In this document: positions 51,759 to 60,446 of the stretch, piece after piece
Layout: each line of letters begins with the position of its first letter
How positions within the stretch are numbered: the first letter of the stretch is position 1
Source: Streptacidiphilus albus JL83
GTDB lineage: Bacteria; Actinomycetota; Actinomycetes; Streptomycetales; Streptomycetaceae
DNA: 64,000 nucleotides
Reading direction: 5' to 3'
Assembly (NCBI RefSeq): GCF_000744705.1
Contig: NZ_JQML01000001.1
Location: 9,310,017 to 9,374,016 of the forward strand
Position numbers and translations under genes: made by a program
The notes under the pieces: generated by a model
What the model was told of the DNA's origin: nothing
Seen by the model: only the letters and a program-made list of their open reading frames with translations
Databases searched by the model: none

Positions 51759-52669
51759 GGGGTGCCCCGCCAGACCGTGGGGCAGATCTCGGGGTCGGCG
51801 TAGTCGGGGCGGCCGTCGGCGGTGCGGCGGACCACCGCGTCGTGGTTGTAGGAGGCCGGGGTGCCGTCCGGGCGGGTGGCGGGACGGTACTGGTTGGCGC
51901 CGTCCTGCAGGTGCAGCGAGACGGCCCGGCGCGGGGTGTCGGCCAGGTTGGCGCCGCTGCCGTGGTAGGTGCGGCAGTGGTGGAAGCTGACGTGCCCGCG
52001 CGGGATGACGACGGGGATCTTGCGCACCTGTGCGCCGTTGTGGGCGGCGTTGGCGGCGAGGACCGACTCCAGCTCGGAGCGGTCGCGCCGGGCGAAGTGC
52101 CGGGTGGTGTCCTCCCCGGAGGGGAGCTCCTGCCAGCGGTTGCTGCCGTCGACCATGGTGATGGTGCCGTTCTCCACCCCGCAGCCGTGGAAGGGGATGA
52201 AGGCGGTCAGCATGTCGTCCGAGGACGAGGTGTGCCAGTAGTGCTTGTCGAAGTGCCACGGCACCTGGTTGGAGGGCTCGTCGGGCACGGGCGGCTTGAG
52301 GATCAGGGTCGACTGGAAGACCCGGATCTCCGCGGTTCCGGCGAGCAGCGCGGCGACGGCGCCGACCAGGGGCTTGCGCAGGATCTCGCCGATCGCGTCG
52401 CTCTCGTAGTGGACGTAGTCGTTGTGCCGCTGGACCGCTCCGTGCGAGGGCTCCCAGGAGGCCAGGTTCGGCGGCCGGACGGCGAGGGTGCGGTCGCGGT
52501 GGCCTTCGTAGTACTTGTCACTGGCCGCCTGGAGCGTGTCGAGCTCCTCGTCGGTGAACAGCCGTTGGGACAGGTACCAGCCGTGCTCGCGGTAGCCGGC
52601 CACCTCCTCCGGCGTGGGCAGCAGGGCGTGCTCGGCCCGGGTCAGGACGAACTCGGGTGCGGTGGTCAT
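51755..52669 (-). CDS. Phytanoyl-CoA dioxygenase-family Fe(II)/2-oxoglutarate enzyme
   Basis: This 304-residue protein has the facial triad: His139 and Asp141 in PWHFDKHYW and the distal His236 in CRTYHGSGAN, with an Arg near 245 for 2-oxoglutarate. Because the Asp is present, it should be a hydroxylase or desaturase rather than a SyrB2-type halogenase. It is coupled to E1 alpha and lies 55 bp after the hydroxymandelate synthase gene. It probably oxidises a pathway intermediate; the substrate, free or carrier-bound, is unknown. Confidence 0.82.
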   Translation of the reverse strand: MTTAPEFVLTRAEHALLPTPEEVAGYREHGWYLSQRLFTDEELDTLQAASDKYYEGHRDRTLAVRPPNLASWEPSHGAVQRHNDYVHYESDAIGEILRKPLVGAVAALLAGTAEIRVFQSTLILKPPVPDEPSNQVPWHFDKHYWHTSSSDDMLTAFIPFHGCGVENGTITMVDGSNRWQELPSGEDTTRHFARRDRSELESVLAANAAHNGAQVRKIPVVIPRGHVSFHHCRTYHGSGANLADTPRRAVSLHLQDGANQYRPATRPDGTPASYNHDAVVRRTADGRPDYADPEICPTVWRGTP

Positions 52670-52724
52670 GGGGTGCTCCTCCTCGGCGGGCGGACCCGTC
52701 GGACGGACTGGTCGGGTCGGCGGG

Positions 52725-53714
52725 TCAGACGGAAGCGGCGGCGCGCCGGCGCTCGACGGCCTCGTAGAGGGCCTTGATGTTGGCGGTGCCGAAGGTGCCT
52801 GCGCCCTGGCGCTCGATCAACTCCAGGAAGAAGGTCCGCCGGGGGTGGGTCGAGCGGGCGAAGATCTGGAACAGCTGGCCACCGTGGTCCTGGTCGACCA
52901 GGACGTCCAGCTCGCGCAGCGTCTCCACCGGGATCGCGGTGCCGCCGAGCCGCTCGGCCAGGCCGTCGTAGTAGGCGCCCGGGGTGCTGAGGAACTCGAT
53001 GCCGTGCGAGCCGGCGCTACGGACGGCGGTGGCGATGTCGCCGGTGCGGAACGCCAGGTGCTGGACGCCCGCGCCGTCGTGGTCCGCGAGGAAGGTGTCG
53101 ATCTGGCCGGGCCGGCGGCTGGTGTCCGGTTCGATCAGGGTGAAGGTGACGTCCCCGGAGGCGCTCTGCACCACGCAGGAGTCCATCGCCTGCTCGCCGA
53201 CCTCGATGTACTCGCTGAAGATCCGGTGGAGGCCGAGCGCGGCCTCGCAGAACCGGACGGCCTCCGCGAGCTGCCCGGCGGGCACGCAGATGGCGGCGTG
53301 GTCGAGGGCCTCCAGCAGTTCGCCGCCGGTGCGGGCCGGAGCCTCCGGCAGCGGGACGAACCGCAGCGCGGTGTCGCCGAAGCCGACGATCAGCCGGTCG
53401 GCCCGGTCCAGGACCACGGCGCCGTGCCGCTCGGCCCGCTCCAGCACGGCCTGCGGGTCGGTGCAGCCGAGCGCCAGCGCGGCGACGCCCTCGCCGTGCC
53501 GCTCGACGTAGCGGGCCACCGGATGGTCGCTGTTCCCGCTGGACCGGAGCCGCAGTCGGATGCTGCCCTGGTGGAGGTGCACGGTCTGCACCCCGGGCGT
53601 CGACTCGGGCTGGTCGGTGTCGCGCAGGAAGCCGAAGCCGGTCTGGAGCTCGGCGGCGGTCTGCGCGGCGTCCGCGCAGTGGTACTCGACACTGGTGATC
53701 GTCTGTATCAACAA
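52725..53714 (-). CDS. hmaS: 4-Hydroxymandelate synthase
   Basis: This 329-residue vicinal oxygen chelate dioxygenase is related to 4-hydroxyphenylpyruvate dioxygenase. The iron ligands are His139 (ALDHAAI), His219 (GVQHLAF) and Glu298 (LELIERQG). Stretches such as VVQSASGDVTFTLIEPD, DEDHGGQLFQIF-like DQDHGGQLFQIFA and ERQGAGTFGTANIKALYEA match glycopeptide-cluster HmaS closely, and homogentisate genes are absent, so conversion of 4-hydroxyphenylpyruvate to 4-hydroxymandelate is favoured. The TTG at 53714 is preceded by AGGAG at five bases; an ATG at 53729 is possible but has no ribosome site. Confidence 0.88.
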   Translation of the reverse strand: MLIQTITSVEYHCADAAQTAAELQTGFGFLRDTDQPESTPGVQTVHLHQGSIRLRLRSSGNSDHPVARYVERHGEGVAALALGCTDPQAVLERAERHGAVVLDRADRLIVGFGDTALRFVPLPEAPARTGGELLEALDHAAICVPAGQLAEAVRFCEAALGLHRIFSEYIEVGEQAMDSCVVQSASGDVTFTLIEPDTSRRPGQIDTFLADHDGAGVQHLAFRTGDIATAVRSAGSHGIEFLSTPGAYYDGLAERLGGTAIPVETLRELDVLVDQDHGGQLFQIFARSTHPRRTFFLELIERQGAGTFGTANIKALYEAVERRRAAASV

Positions 53715-53764
53715 CTTGGCTCCTGACATAAGGAGTTGAGAGAGAATGGAGGAGGCGTGGCGGC

Positions 53765-55042
53765 CTATCTGACGGCGCGGGTGGGCGTCGGCCCGAAGAC
53801 CAGGCTGGTGTTGTGGCCGCCGAACGCGAAGGCGTTGCTCAGCGCGGCCCGGAGCTCGGCCGGGCGGGCGGCGCCGCGGACGTGGTCCAGGGCGCACACC
53901 GGGTCGGGCTGGTCCAGGTTGACGGTGGGTGGGAGCAGGCTGCGGGCCACGGCCAGGGCGGTGATCGCGGCTTCCACCGCTCCGGCCGCGCCCAGCAGGT
54001 GGCCGGTGGCGCCCTTGGTGGAGCTGACGGCGGGCCGGTGCTCGCCGAACACCGCGTTGAGCGCCGCCGATTCGGCGACGTCGCCGAGTTTGGTGGCGGT
54101 GCCGTGCGCGTTGACGTAGCCGATGTCGGATGCGGCCAGGCCGGCGCTGGCGAGGGCCGTGCGCATGGCGTCGGCCGCGCCCTCGCCGTCCGGGCGGGGC
54201 ATGGTCGGGTGGTGGGCGTCGGTGGTCGAGCCCCAGCCGATCAGCTCGGCGTAGCCGCCCGCGCCCCGGGCGTCCGCGTGCTCGGCGCTCTCCAGGATCA
54301 GGACGGCGCTGCCCTCGCCCAGGACGAACCCGTTGCGGCGGAGGTCGAACGGTCGGCTCGCCTGCGTCGGGTCGTCCCAACCCTGGGCCAGTGCACGGGC
54401 GTTGGTGAAGGCGGCGGCGATCGTCGGATGCAGCGGGGACTCGGTCCCGCCGCACACCACCACGTCGGCGTCGCCCGCCCGGATCAGCCGCAGCCCCTCG
54501 GCCACCGCCTGGGCGCCGGCCGCGCAGGCCGTCACGATCGCGGTGCTGTGGCCCCGGATCCCGTGCTTGATCGCCACCCGGGCCGTCGCCATGTTGGAGA
54601 GCATCCCCGGCAGCAGGTACGGGCTGACGGCGGGACGGCCGCGTTCCAGCCGGCCGTGCGACTGCTGCTCGTAGGTCTCCAGGCCGCCGCCGCCGGTGGC
54701 CAGCACCACGGCGGTGCGGCGGGCGTCCACGTCGCGGCCGACCACCAGTCCCGCGTCGGCCAGGGCATCGTCGGCGGCGGCCAGGGCCAGCAGCACGAAG
54801 CGGTCGACGCAGCGGGTCTCGGTCGGCGGCAGCACCTCCCGCCCGTCGATGTGCGGGGCGATCCCGGCGGCGGGCAGCCAGCCGTGCGCGGCGTGGCCCT
54901 CCGGCACGGCGACGATGCCGCTGCGCCCGGCGGTCAGCGCCTCGAAGACCTCGCCCGGCTTGCGGCCCAGCGGGGTGACCAGGCCCATCCCGGTGACGAC
55001 GGCGCCCGGCCGGCTCGGGGTCCGGCTGACGGTCCGGCTCAT
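53765..55042 (-). CDS. Beta-ketoacyl-ACP synthase II-type ketosynthase
   Basis: This 425-residue ketosynthase has a complete triad: Cys173 in VTACAAGAQ, His313 in VNAHGTAT and His348 in STKGATGHLLGAAG. Length and motifs match FabF-type or discrete type II polyketide ketosynthases. It overlaps the upstream ligase by four bases (ATGA). With two carrier proteins and two ligases in the same array it should condense an activated acyl or aryl starter with an extender. It is the only clearly competent ketosynthase of the set. Confidence 0.9.
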   Translation of the reverse strand: MSRTVSRTPSRPGAVVTGMGLVTPLGRKPGEVFEALTAGRSGIVAVPEGHAAHGWLPAAGIAPHIDGREVLPPTETRCVDRFVLLALAAADDALADAGLVVGRDVDARRTAVVLATGGGGLETYEQQSHGRLERGRPAVSPYLLPGMLSNMATARVAIKHGIRGHSTAIVTACAAGAQAVAEGLRLIRAGDADVVVCGGTESPLHPTIAAAFTNARALAQGWDDPTQASRPFDLRRNGFVLGEGSAVLILESAEHADARGAGGYAELIGWGSTTDAHHPTMPRPDGEGAADAMRTALASAGLAASDIGYVNAHGTATKLGDVAESAALNAVFGEHRPAVSSTKGATGHLLGAAGAVEAAITALAVARSLLPPTVNLDQPDPVCALDHVRGAARPAELRAALSNAFAFGGHNTSLVFGPTPTRAVR

Positions 55043-56658
55043 CGGACGCCCGCCGGGGCGAGGTGGCGCTCGCGCAGCAGGACCTTGCGGACCTTGCCGG
55101 TCGGGCCGAGCGGGAGGTGGTCGTCGCCGACCACCAGGACCGAGCGAACGGTGGCGGCGGTGTGCTCGTCGAGCGCGGCGAGGACCTCCGCGGTGCGGTC
55201 GGCGGCCGGGTCGGCGCCGTCCGCGAGGGTCAGCAGCACGTCGGTGACCACGCGGTGGCCGTCCTTCACCGCGACGACCGTGCAGTCCAGGACCCCGGGG
55301 ACGCGGGCCAGTACCCGCTCCTCGGACATCGCGGTGTACAGCCGCCTGCCGTCGCCCAGGTCGACCGAGTCCACCAGCCGGTCGACGTGGTAGTAGAAGC
55401 CCTCCTCGTCCCGGTACATCAGGTCGCCGGTGAGGAAGCGGCCGCGCAGCCGGGTGCGGTAGGTGCCGACCGAGTCGTTCCAGTAGCCGGGCGCCAGGGT
55501 CGGGGAGGCGGTGGCGAGTTCGCCGACCTCGCCGGGGCCGAGCGGCTCGCCGTCCGGGCCGACCACCTCGCAGTCCACGAAGGTGTGCGGACGGCCGACG
55601 CAGCGGCCGTACTTCTCGGTGCCGGGGGCGTGGGTGATGAAGAAGTGCGAGTGGCCCATCTCGGTCGAGCCCAGGCCGTCGACGAACACCGAGCCCGGCT
55701 CGCGGCCGCGGCCCTGGCGGGTGACGGTGTCGCGCGAGCCGGTGGCGATCAGCCGGCGGATGTGCGCCTCGTGGGCGCAGTCCCCGGTGTTCCACCACAG
55801 CGCGATCGTGTCGAGCCTCCGGGTGCTCAGGTCGTGGCGGGCGAGGTCGGCCCAGGTGACGGCGAAGCCGATCACGCCGCGCGGACCCCAGCTCTCGATG
55901 GCGTCCAGCACGCCGTCGCCGGACTGCTTCGAGAGCAGGGCGAGTTCGCCGTGCGTACTGAGGGCGAAGTTCACCGCGATCAGGGTGGCCGCGTGCGGGG
56001 CGGGCAGGGCGCTGAGCATCCGGTCCGAGCCCTGCGGGCGCGGCAGCGTGGCACGGTGGCGGAGCGCCGCGTACAGGCTGGCGTGCGAGTGCACCACGGC
56101 CTTGGGGATCCCGGTGGTGCCGGAGGAGTGGGTGATCGCCACCGGGTCGTCCGCCGAGTGCCGGTACGGCTCGGGCGCCGCGTCCGGGTCGCCGGAGCCG
56201 AGCTCGGAGGCGTCGGCGAGCACCGGGGCCGCCGGGTCGTGCCCGGCCAGCTGGTCCCGGTGCTCGGGGTCGGTGAGAATGCCGACGGCGCCGAGGCGGG
56301 CGATGTAGCGGGCCGCTCGCTCGCCCTCCACCCCGGGGTTGAGCAGCGCCGGGATCGCACCGAGCCGGACCAGCGCCAGGAAGGACAGGACGTGGTCGGC
56401 GGCGGCGGTCGCGTACACCACCACCGGGTCCCGACGGCCGACTCCGAGGGCGTGGAGCGCGGCCGCCCGGGCCCGGACGGCGCGGTCGACCTCGCGCAGG
56501 GTGAACGGCTCCCAGGAGGCGTGGTCGTCCACCGCGGTGTCGAAGGTCAGCAGCGGCTCGTCGAGACCGATGCCCAGGGCGATCCTGCTGGTCAGCACGT
56601 TTCCTGCGCCGACGTCCGGGTCGCCCGCCAGGAGGCTGCGGATACTGCGGATGCTCAC
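55039..56658 (-). CDS. AMP-dependent acyl/aryl ligase
   Basis: This 539-residue adenylate-forming enzyme has the P-loop HSSGTTGIPKAVVHSHAS, GLGSTEMGHS, the TGDLMYRDEEG aspartate motif and C-terminal PLGPTGKVRKV with the catalytic lysine. The sequence is closer to acyl-CoA/ACP ligases than to NRPS adenylation domains. A GGGAGGG site precedes the GTG start by about ten bases. It probably activates a carboxylic acid and loads one of the carrier proteins or CoA; the acid cannot be named. Confidence 0.87.
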   Translation of the reverse strand: MSIRSIRSLLAGDPDVGAGNVLTSRIALGIGLDEPLLTFDTAVDDHASWEPFTLREVDRAVRARAAALHALGVGRRDPVVVYATAAADHVLSFLALVRLGAIPALLNPGVEGERAARYIARLGAVGILTDPEHRDQLAGHDPAAPVLADASELGSGDPDAAPEPYRHSADDPVAITHSSGTTGIPKAVVHSHASLYAALRHRATLPRPQGSDRMLSALPAPHAATLIAVNFALSTHGELALLSKQSGDGVLDAIESWGPRGVIGFAVTWADLARHDLSTRRLDTIALWWNTGDCAHEAHIRRLIATGSRDTVTRQGRGREPGSVFVDGLGSTEMGHSHFFITHAPGTEKYGRCVGRPHTFVDCEVVGPDGEPLGPGEVGELATASPTLAPGYWNDSVGTYRTRLRGRFLTGDLMYRDEEGFYYHVDRLVDSVDLGDGRRLYTAMSEERVLARVPGVLDCTVVAVKDGHRVVTDVLLTLADGADPAADRTAEVLAALDEHTAATVRSVLVVGDDHLPLGPTGKVRKVLLRERHLAPAGVR

Positions 56659-56745
56659 GGTGATGGATCCCTCCCATGGCGCTGGCCATGCGGGTGCGGT
56701 GTGCGTGGATGTGCGGTCACGGGGCGCGCCGGTGGGGCGCGGGGG

Positions 56746-57261
56746 TCAGCCGGCGGCGACCAGGACGGCGGTGGCATGGTCGGTGCCCCCGGCCGGTTCG
56801 GCCTGCTCCGCGGCGATGACCAGGACCTGTTCGGCATCGCCGTCGGCGACCAGCAGGGTGGCCAACTCCAGTGCGTCGGCCGGGATCCGGCCGGGCGGGG
56901 AGGCCTTCCGGGGGCTGATGGCGACGAGCGGGCCGGTCAGCCCCCAGCGGGCGGCGATGTGCCCGAGGACCGCGTTGGGGTTGGACTGGAAGAACAGCAG
57001 CGGCGGCATCCGGCGCCCGGAGGCGGCGGCGGTGTCGATGGCCAGTGCGGTGGCGCGGTCGCCTCCGGCGCTGGCCAGGACCAGCCCGGTGCGGTCGCCC
57101 TTCCGCTCGGGTCGGGCGTGGTGCCGGGTGAGGCAGAGCTCGGCGACGGCCGCCACCAGGGGGTTGAAGGTGGAGGCCGAGAAGCCGGGCAACGGAGGCA
57201 GCTCGCCGGTCCCCTGCGGGGGCGGCCAGGTCGCGGTGGCGAGCGTGTGCAGTCCGCTCAT
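56746..57261 (-). CDS. Stand-alone ketosynthase-like domain (Ketoacyl-synt_2 type), 171 aa
   Basis: This short protein resembles the N-terminal half of beta-ketoacyl synthases (PVNAVLG-type LLFFQSNPNAVLGHIAARWG, ADGDAEQVLVIAAEQ) but has no active-site Cys motif and none of the C-terminal half. Such domains, seen in aryl polyene and related clusters, act as chain-length or scaffold partners of a ketosynthase. It is coupled by ATGA to the upstream ketosynthase, which suggests a heterodimer in which this protein replaces part of a chain-length factor. It is followed by an 87-bp gap before the next gene. Confidence 0.65.
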   Translation of the reverse strand: MSGLHTLATATWPPPQGTGELPPLPGFSASTFNPLVAAVAELCLTRHHARPERKGDRTGLVLASAGGDRATALAIDTAAASGRRMPPLLFFQSNPNAVLGHIAARWGLTGPLVAISPRKASPPGRIPADALELATLLVADGDAEQVLVIAAEQAEPAGGTDHATAVLVAAG

Positions 57262-58370
57262 GCGGCGGCGACCAGGAGCGCGGTGTTGGCGCCGCCGAAC
57301 GCCGAGTTGAGGCTGAGGGCGTAGCGGGGGTGGTTCCCGCCCGCTCCCGCCAGGACGAGGTTCAGGCCGATCTCCGGGTCGGGGCCCAGCCAGCCGGCGT
57401 TGACCGGCAGCTCTTCGCTGTCCAACGCGGCTATGGTGACCACGAGTTCGAGCAGCGCGGAGGCTTCCAGGGCGTGGCCGTGGACGGACTTGCTCGAACT
57501 GACCGGGAGTCCCTCCAGGGCGTCGCCGAAGACCTCGCGCAGCGCCCGTGCCTCCGCCAGGTCCGACATCGGCGAACCGGTGCCGTTGGCGTTGACGTAG
57601 CCCACCTCGGCCGGGGCGACACCCGCCCGGGCCAGCGCGGCCCGGGTGGCACGGGCCACGCCCTCGCCGTCGGGGTGCGGACGGCACACGTGATGGGCGT
57701 CGCCGGACCGGCCCCAGCCGGCGAGCCGGGCCAGCGGGCGCCTGCCACGCCGCGCGGCGGCAGCGTCCGCCTCGATGACCACGGCCGCTGCGGCGTCGCC
57801 GAGCAGGGTGCCGGTCCGCCCGCTGCTGAACGGCCGCAACTCCCCGTCGCGGGCCAGGGCCCGGCCCGCGTCGAAGGCGGCGAAGACGCCCGGCTCCACC
57901 AGGTGGCCGGCCGCGACCACCACCCGGGGGTGCCGGCCGGAAGCGACCAGGGCGGCGGCGTCGGCCACCGCGGTGGCGGCCGCCACGCAGGCGCCGGTGT
58001 AGACCCGGGTGACCCCGGGCAGCCCGAGGGCGGCGGAGCCCCGGCGCACGGCCTCGGCCACCTCGCCGGTGCGCAGATCGCTGTGGAGGGCGAGCAGCAG
58101 CGGCGTGTCACCGGGTCCGACGGGCAGCCCGGACTGGTGGCACGCGTCGGCGAGGGCGCCGAGCACTGCTCGGGCGAGCGGCGGCGGATCGGGCAGCAGG
58201 GCTGCCCGCCGGGTGCCGCGCCGACTGACGTCGAAGCGGGTCACCTCGGTGAAGCCGGTCCTGGCCCGGGCGGTCGCGGCCGCCAGCGGGGCGAGCCCGC
58301 GGCCGAAGGCGCTGAGCACTCCGAGACCGGTGAACACCGGCCGGACGGCCGACGGTGCACTGGTGCTCAT
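57258..58370 (-). CDS. Ketosynthase with altered catalytic histidine
   Basis: This 370-residue ketosynthase retains Cys128 (YTGACVAAA) and the second-histidine motif KSVHGHALEAS (His299), but the usual NAHGTG sequence reads VNANGTGSP, with Asn262 at the first catalytic histidine position. The protein is about 50 residues shorter than typical FabF. Loss of one histidine usually impairs decarboxylative condensation, so it may transfer acyl groups, hydrolyse, act as a chain-length factor or use a non-decarboxylative reaction. It is coupled to both the first carrier protein gene and the stub ketosynthase gene. Confidence 0.8.
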   Translation of the reverse strand: MSTSAPSAVRPVFTGLGVLSAFGRGLAPLAAATARARTGFTEVTRFDVSRRGTRRAALLPDPPPLARAVLGALADACHQSGLPVGPGDTPLLLALHSDLRTGEVAEAVRRGSAALGLPGVTRVYTGACVAAATAVADAAALVASGRHPRVVVAAGHLVEPGVFAAFDAGRALARDGELRPFSSGRTGTLLGDAAAAVVIEADAAAARRGRRPLARLAGWGRSGDAHHVCRPHPDGEGVARATRAALARAGVAPAEVGYVNANGTGSPMSDLAEARALREVFGDALEGLPVSSSKSVHGHALEASALLELVVTIAALDSEELPVNAGWLGPDPEIGLNLVLAGAGGNHPRYALSLNSAFGGANTALLVAAA

Positions 58371-58672
58371 GACCGGGTGACCCCGCCGGATCCGGTGGCC
58401 CCGGCCCCGGCACCGGCACCGGCGTTGGGGGAGGGGGTGGCGGCGAGTACGGCGTCGCGCAGCACCGCGACGGCGTCGTCCACGGTGCGGACGGCCTCGA
58501 ACTGCTCGTCGGAGAGTTCCAGCCGGAGTGCGTAACGCTGCTCGAACTCGGCTGTCAGCCAGGTTAGTTCGAGTGATCCGAGGGTCTCGGGAACGCTGCT
58601 CGCGGCACGCTGTCCGAATGCCGAGAGGATCTCCACGACCTCGGCCCGGTCCGGCAGCACGGGCGTGCTCAC
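58367..58672 (-). CDS. Acyl carrier protein 1, atypical
   Basis: This 101-residue protein has the four-helix pattern of a carrier protein with the phosphopantetheine site LGSLELTWL (Ser33), where the usual Asp before Ser is Gly. The last 20 residues are a Gly/Ala/Pro tail. Its GTG overlaps the stop of the second carrier gene, and its stop overlaps the ketosynthase start. It probably carries the substrate for the neighbouring ketosynthase. Confidence 0.78.
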   Translation of the reverse strand: MSTPVLPDRAEVVEILSAFGQRAASSVPETLGSLELTWLTAEFEQRYALRLELSDEQFEAVRTVDDAVAVLRDAVLAATPSPNAGAGAGAGATGSGGVTRS

Positions 58673-58944
58673 GCGGGGCTGCCGGCGGCGGTCGGGGCGG
58701 CGGCGACCCGTCGGGCCACATCGGCGGTGAACTGGTCGAGGGTCATCAGCGCGGTGGCCTCCATCTCGTCGAGGTCGAACTTGATCCCGAACGTGTCCTC
58801 GACCTGGACGGACAGGTCGGCGAGGGCCAGTGACTCGAGGTCGAGTCCGGCCGGCCCGAGGTCGGTGTCGCCGGTGACCTCGGAGACGTCGTAGTTCATC
58901 TCGGTGAGTGCCGCGAGGACGAACGTGCGGATGTGCTCGTGCAT
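58669..58944 (-). CDS. Acyl carrier protein 2
   Basis: This 91-residue carrier protein has the site LDLESLALADL (Ser38, with Glu in place of Asp) followed by the acidic helix II VQVEDTFGIKFDLDE, typical of type II carriers. A GAGGAG sequence precedes the ATG. It is adjacent to an AMP-dependent ligase, which probably loads it. Confidence 0.85.
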   Translation of the reverse strand: MHEHIRTFVLAALTEMNYDVSEVTGDTDLGPAGLDLESLALADLSVQVEDTFGIKFDLDEMEATALMTLDQFTADVARRVAAAPTAAGSPA

Positions 58945-58997
58945 GGTGGTGCTCCTCGTGCTGTGTCGGGCTTCGGTGCGGTGGTGCCTGCGCCGGA

Positions 58998-60446
58998 TCA
59001 GGGTGCGGGCGTGGCAGCCGCGTCCGCGGCGGCGCGCAGCGCCGTGGTGTCGCGGACGAGCTTGCCGGTGGCGGTGCGGGGCAGGGCCGGCAGGAGCGAG
59101 AGCCGCCTGGGCCTTTTGAAGGCGGCCAGTTCGCGGGTCAGGGTGTTGCGGACGGCGGCCGGGTCGGCGGCGTGCTCGGTGGCCAGATAGGCCTCGATGG
59201 CGCCGTCCGCGAAGACCACCACGGCCTCGCGGACCTCCGGCAGCGCCGCGAGGGTGTGCTCGACCTCGGTGAGGTCGACCTTGAGGCCGCCGATGGAGAC
59301 CTGGGAGTCGCGCCGGCCGAGTACGGTGACCCGGCGGGCCGCCGGATCGACCCGGCCGGCGTCCCTGGTGTGCAGTCGGCCGTCCGACCAGCGGGTGGGG
59401 TCGGTGAGGCCGGGGTAGGGGGAGGCGCTCATGGCGATGTGCAGTTCGCCGCCCTCCTCACGCAGGTCCATGCCGTGGACCGGCTCGGCCTGGGGGTGCA
59501 GGGTGCCGTCGAGGTCGGTGGCGATGACCCCGAGCTCGGTCATTCCGTACATGGTGCCCAGGGGCACGCCGTACCGGGCGGTGAAGGCGGCGGGCAGTCC
59601 CGGGCGGACCAACTCGCCGGCGACGATCATCCGGCGCAGCTGCGGCAGCGGCGGGGGAGCGGTCGCACCGGCCAGCAGTTCGGCGTGGAACGGGACGCCG
59701 ATCACGGTGGTCGGCCGGTCGTCCTCGGCGATCGAGGCCAGGATGCCCGCCGTGGTCATCCGCTCGGGGACGGTCAGCGGTACCCGGGCGTGCAGGCTGT
59801 TGAGCAACCCGCCGACCAGGCCGAGGACATGGACGACCGAGGAGAGCAGGACAACCCGCTCCCCGGCCTTGGGAAACAGCTCCAGCCGACGGTAGCAGTC
59901 CAGCTCGCGCAGCAGGTCGGAGGCCGTGCGGGCGATCACCTTGGCCGGACCGGTCGAGCCCGAGCTCAGCTGCACCAGGGCGTGGCCGGTGGCGGCCGGG
60001 CGGCCGCCCGGCAGCGCCACCGGCACCGGGTCGGTCTCGGCGAAGCCGCGCAGCGTCGCCGCAGAGCGGTGCGCCGACTCCACCAGGACCTGGGGTGCCA
60101 GCCGTTCGACGGCGAGCGCGACCTCGTGGTCGGTGAGTCGGTGGTCCAGCAGCACGGCCTGGGCGCCCAGCTGCCAGCAGGCGAGCAGCGCGGCGGTGTA
60201 GCCGAGCGAGGGCGCCAGCCGCAGCGCGGCCGTGCCGCCGGTCGACAGGCCGGCGGCGGTGAGCCGCTCGGCCTGCTCGGTGACGAGGCCGCGCAGGGTG
60301 GCGCGGTCCACGGGATCACCGAAGCGCAGGCACTCCTGGTGATCGGGGCCGGACAGGAGGAGGCGATCCACCCAGTCGTGCGGGGCCTCGGTGATCGAGG
60401 CCTCGGCCAGGGTGGGGGGGAGAGGAAAAGAGCCGGTCAACGCCAC
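58998..60446 (-). CDS. AMP-dependent ligase, second copy
   Basis: This 482-residue adenylate-forming enzyme has the P-loop LSSGSTGPAKVIARTAS, MYGMTELG, HTRDAGRVD and PRTATGKLVRD with the catalytic lysine. It is the first gene of the leftward array and sits 53 bp ahead of the carrier protein genes, so direct acylation of a carrier is likely. It begins at a GTG without an obvious ribosome site, in the region divergent from the hydroxymandelate oxidase gene. The substrate is probably a small aryl or alkyl acid. Confidence 0.85.
   Translation of the reverse strand: MALTGSFPLPPTLAEASITEAPHDWVDRLLLSGPDHQECLRFGDPVDRATLRGLVTEQAERLTAAGLSTGGTAALRLAPSLGYTAALLACWQLGAQAVLLDHRLTDHEVALAVERLAPQVLVESAHRSAATLRGFAETDPVPVALPGGRPAATGHALVQLSSGSTGPAKVIARTASDLLRELDCYRRLELFPKAGERVVLLSSVVHVLGLVGGLLNSLHARVPLTVPERMTTAGILASIAEDDRPTTVIGVPFHAELLAGATAPPPLPQLRRMIVAGELVRPGLPAAFTARYGVPLGTMYGMTELGVIATDLDGTLHPQAEPVHGMDLREEGGELHIAMSASPYPGLTDPTRWSDGRLHTRDAGRVDPAARRVTVLGRRDSQVSIGGLKVDLTEVEHTLAALPEVREAVVVFADGAIEAYLATEHAADPAAVRNTLTRELAAFKRPRRLSLLPALPRTATGKLVRDTTALRAAADAAATPAP

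Noticed and set aside
51755..52669. SyrB2-type non-heme iron halogenase
   Set aside because: The HxD motif is intact (His139, Asp141); halogenases have Ala or Gly in place of Asp.
52725..53714. 4-Hydroxyphenylpyruvate dioxygenase of tyrosine catabolism
   Set aside because: The close match to hydroxymandelate synthases, absence of homogentisate genes and presence of hmo and hpgT favour HmaS.
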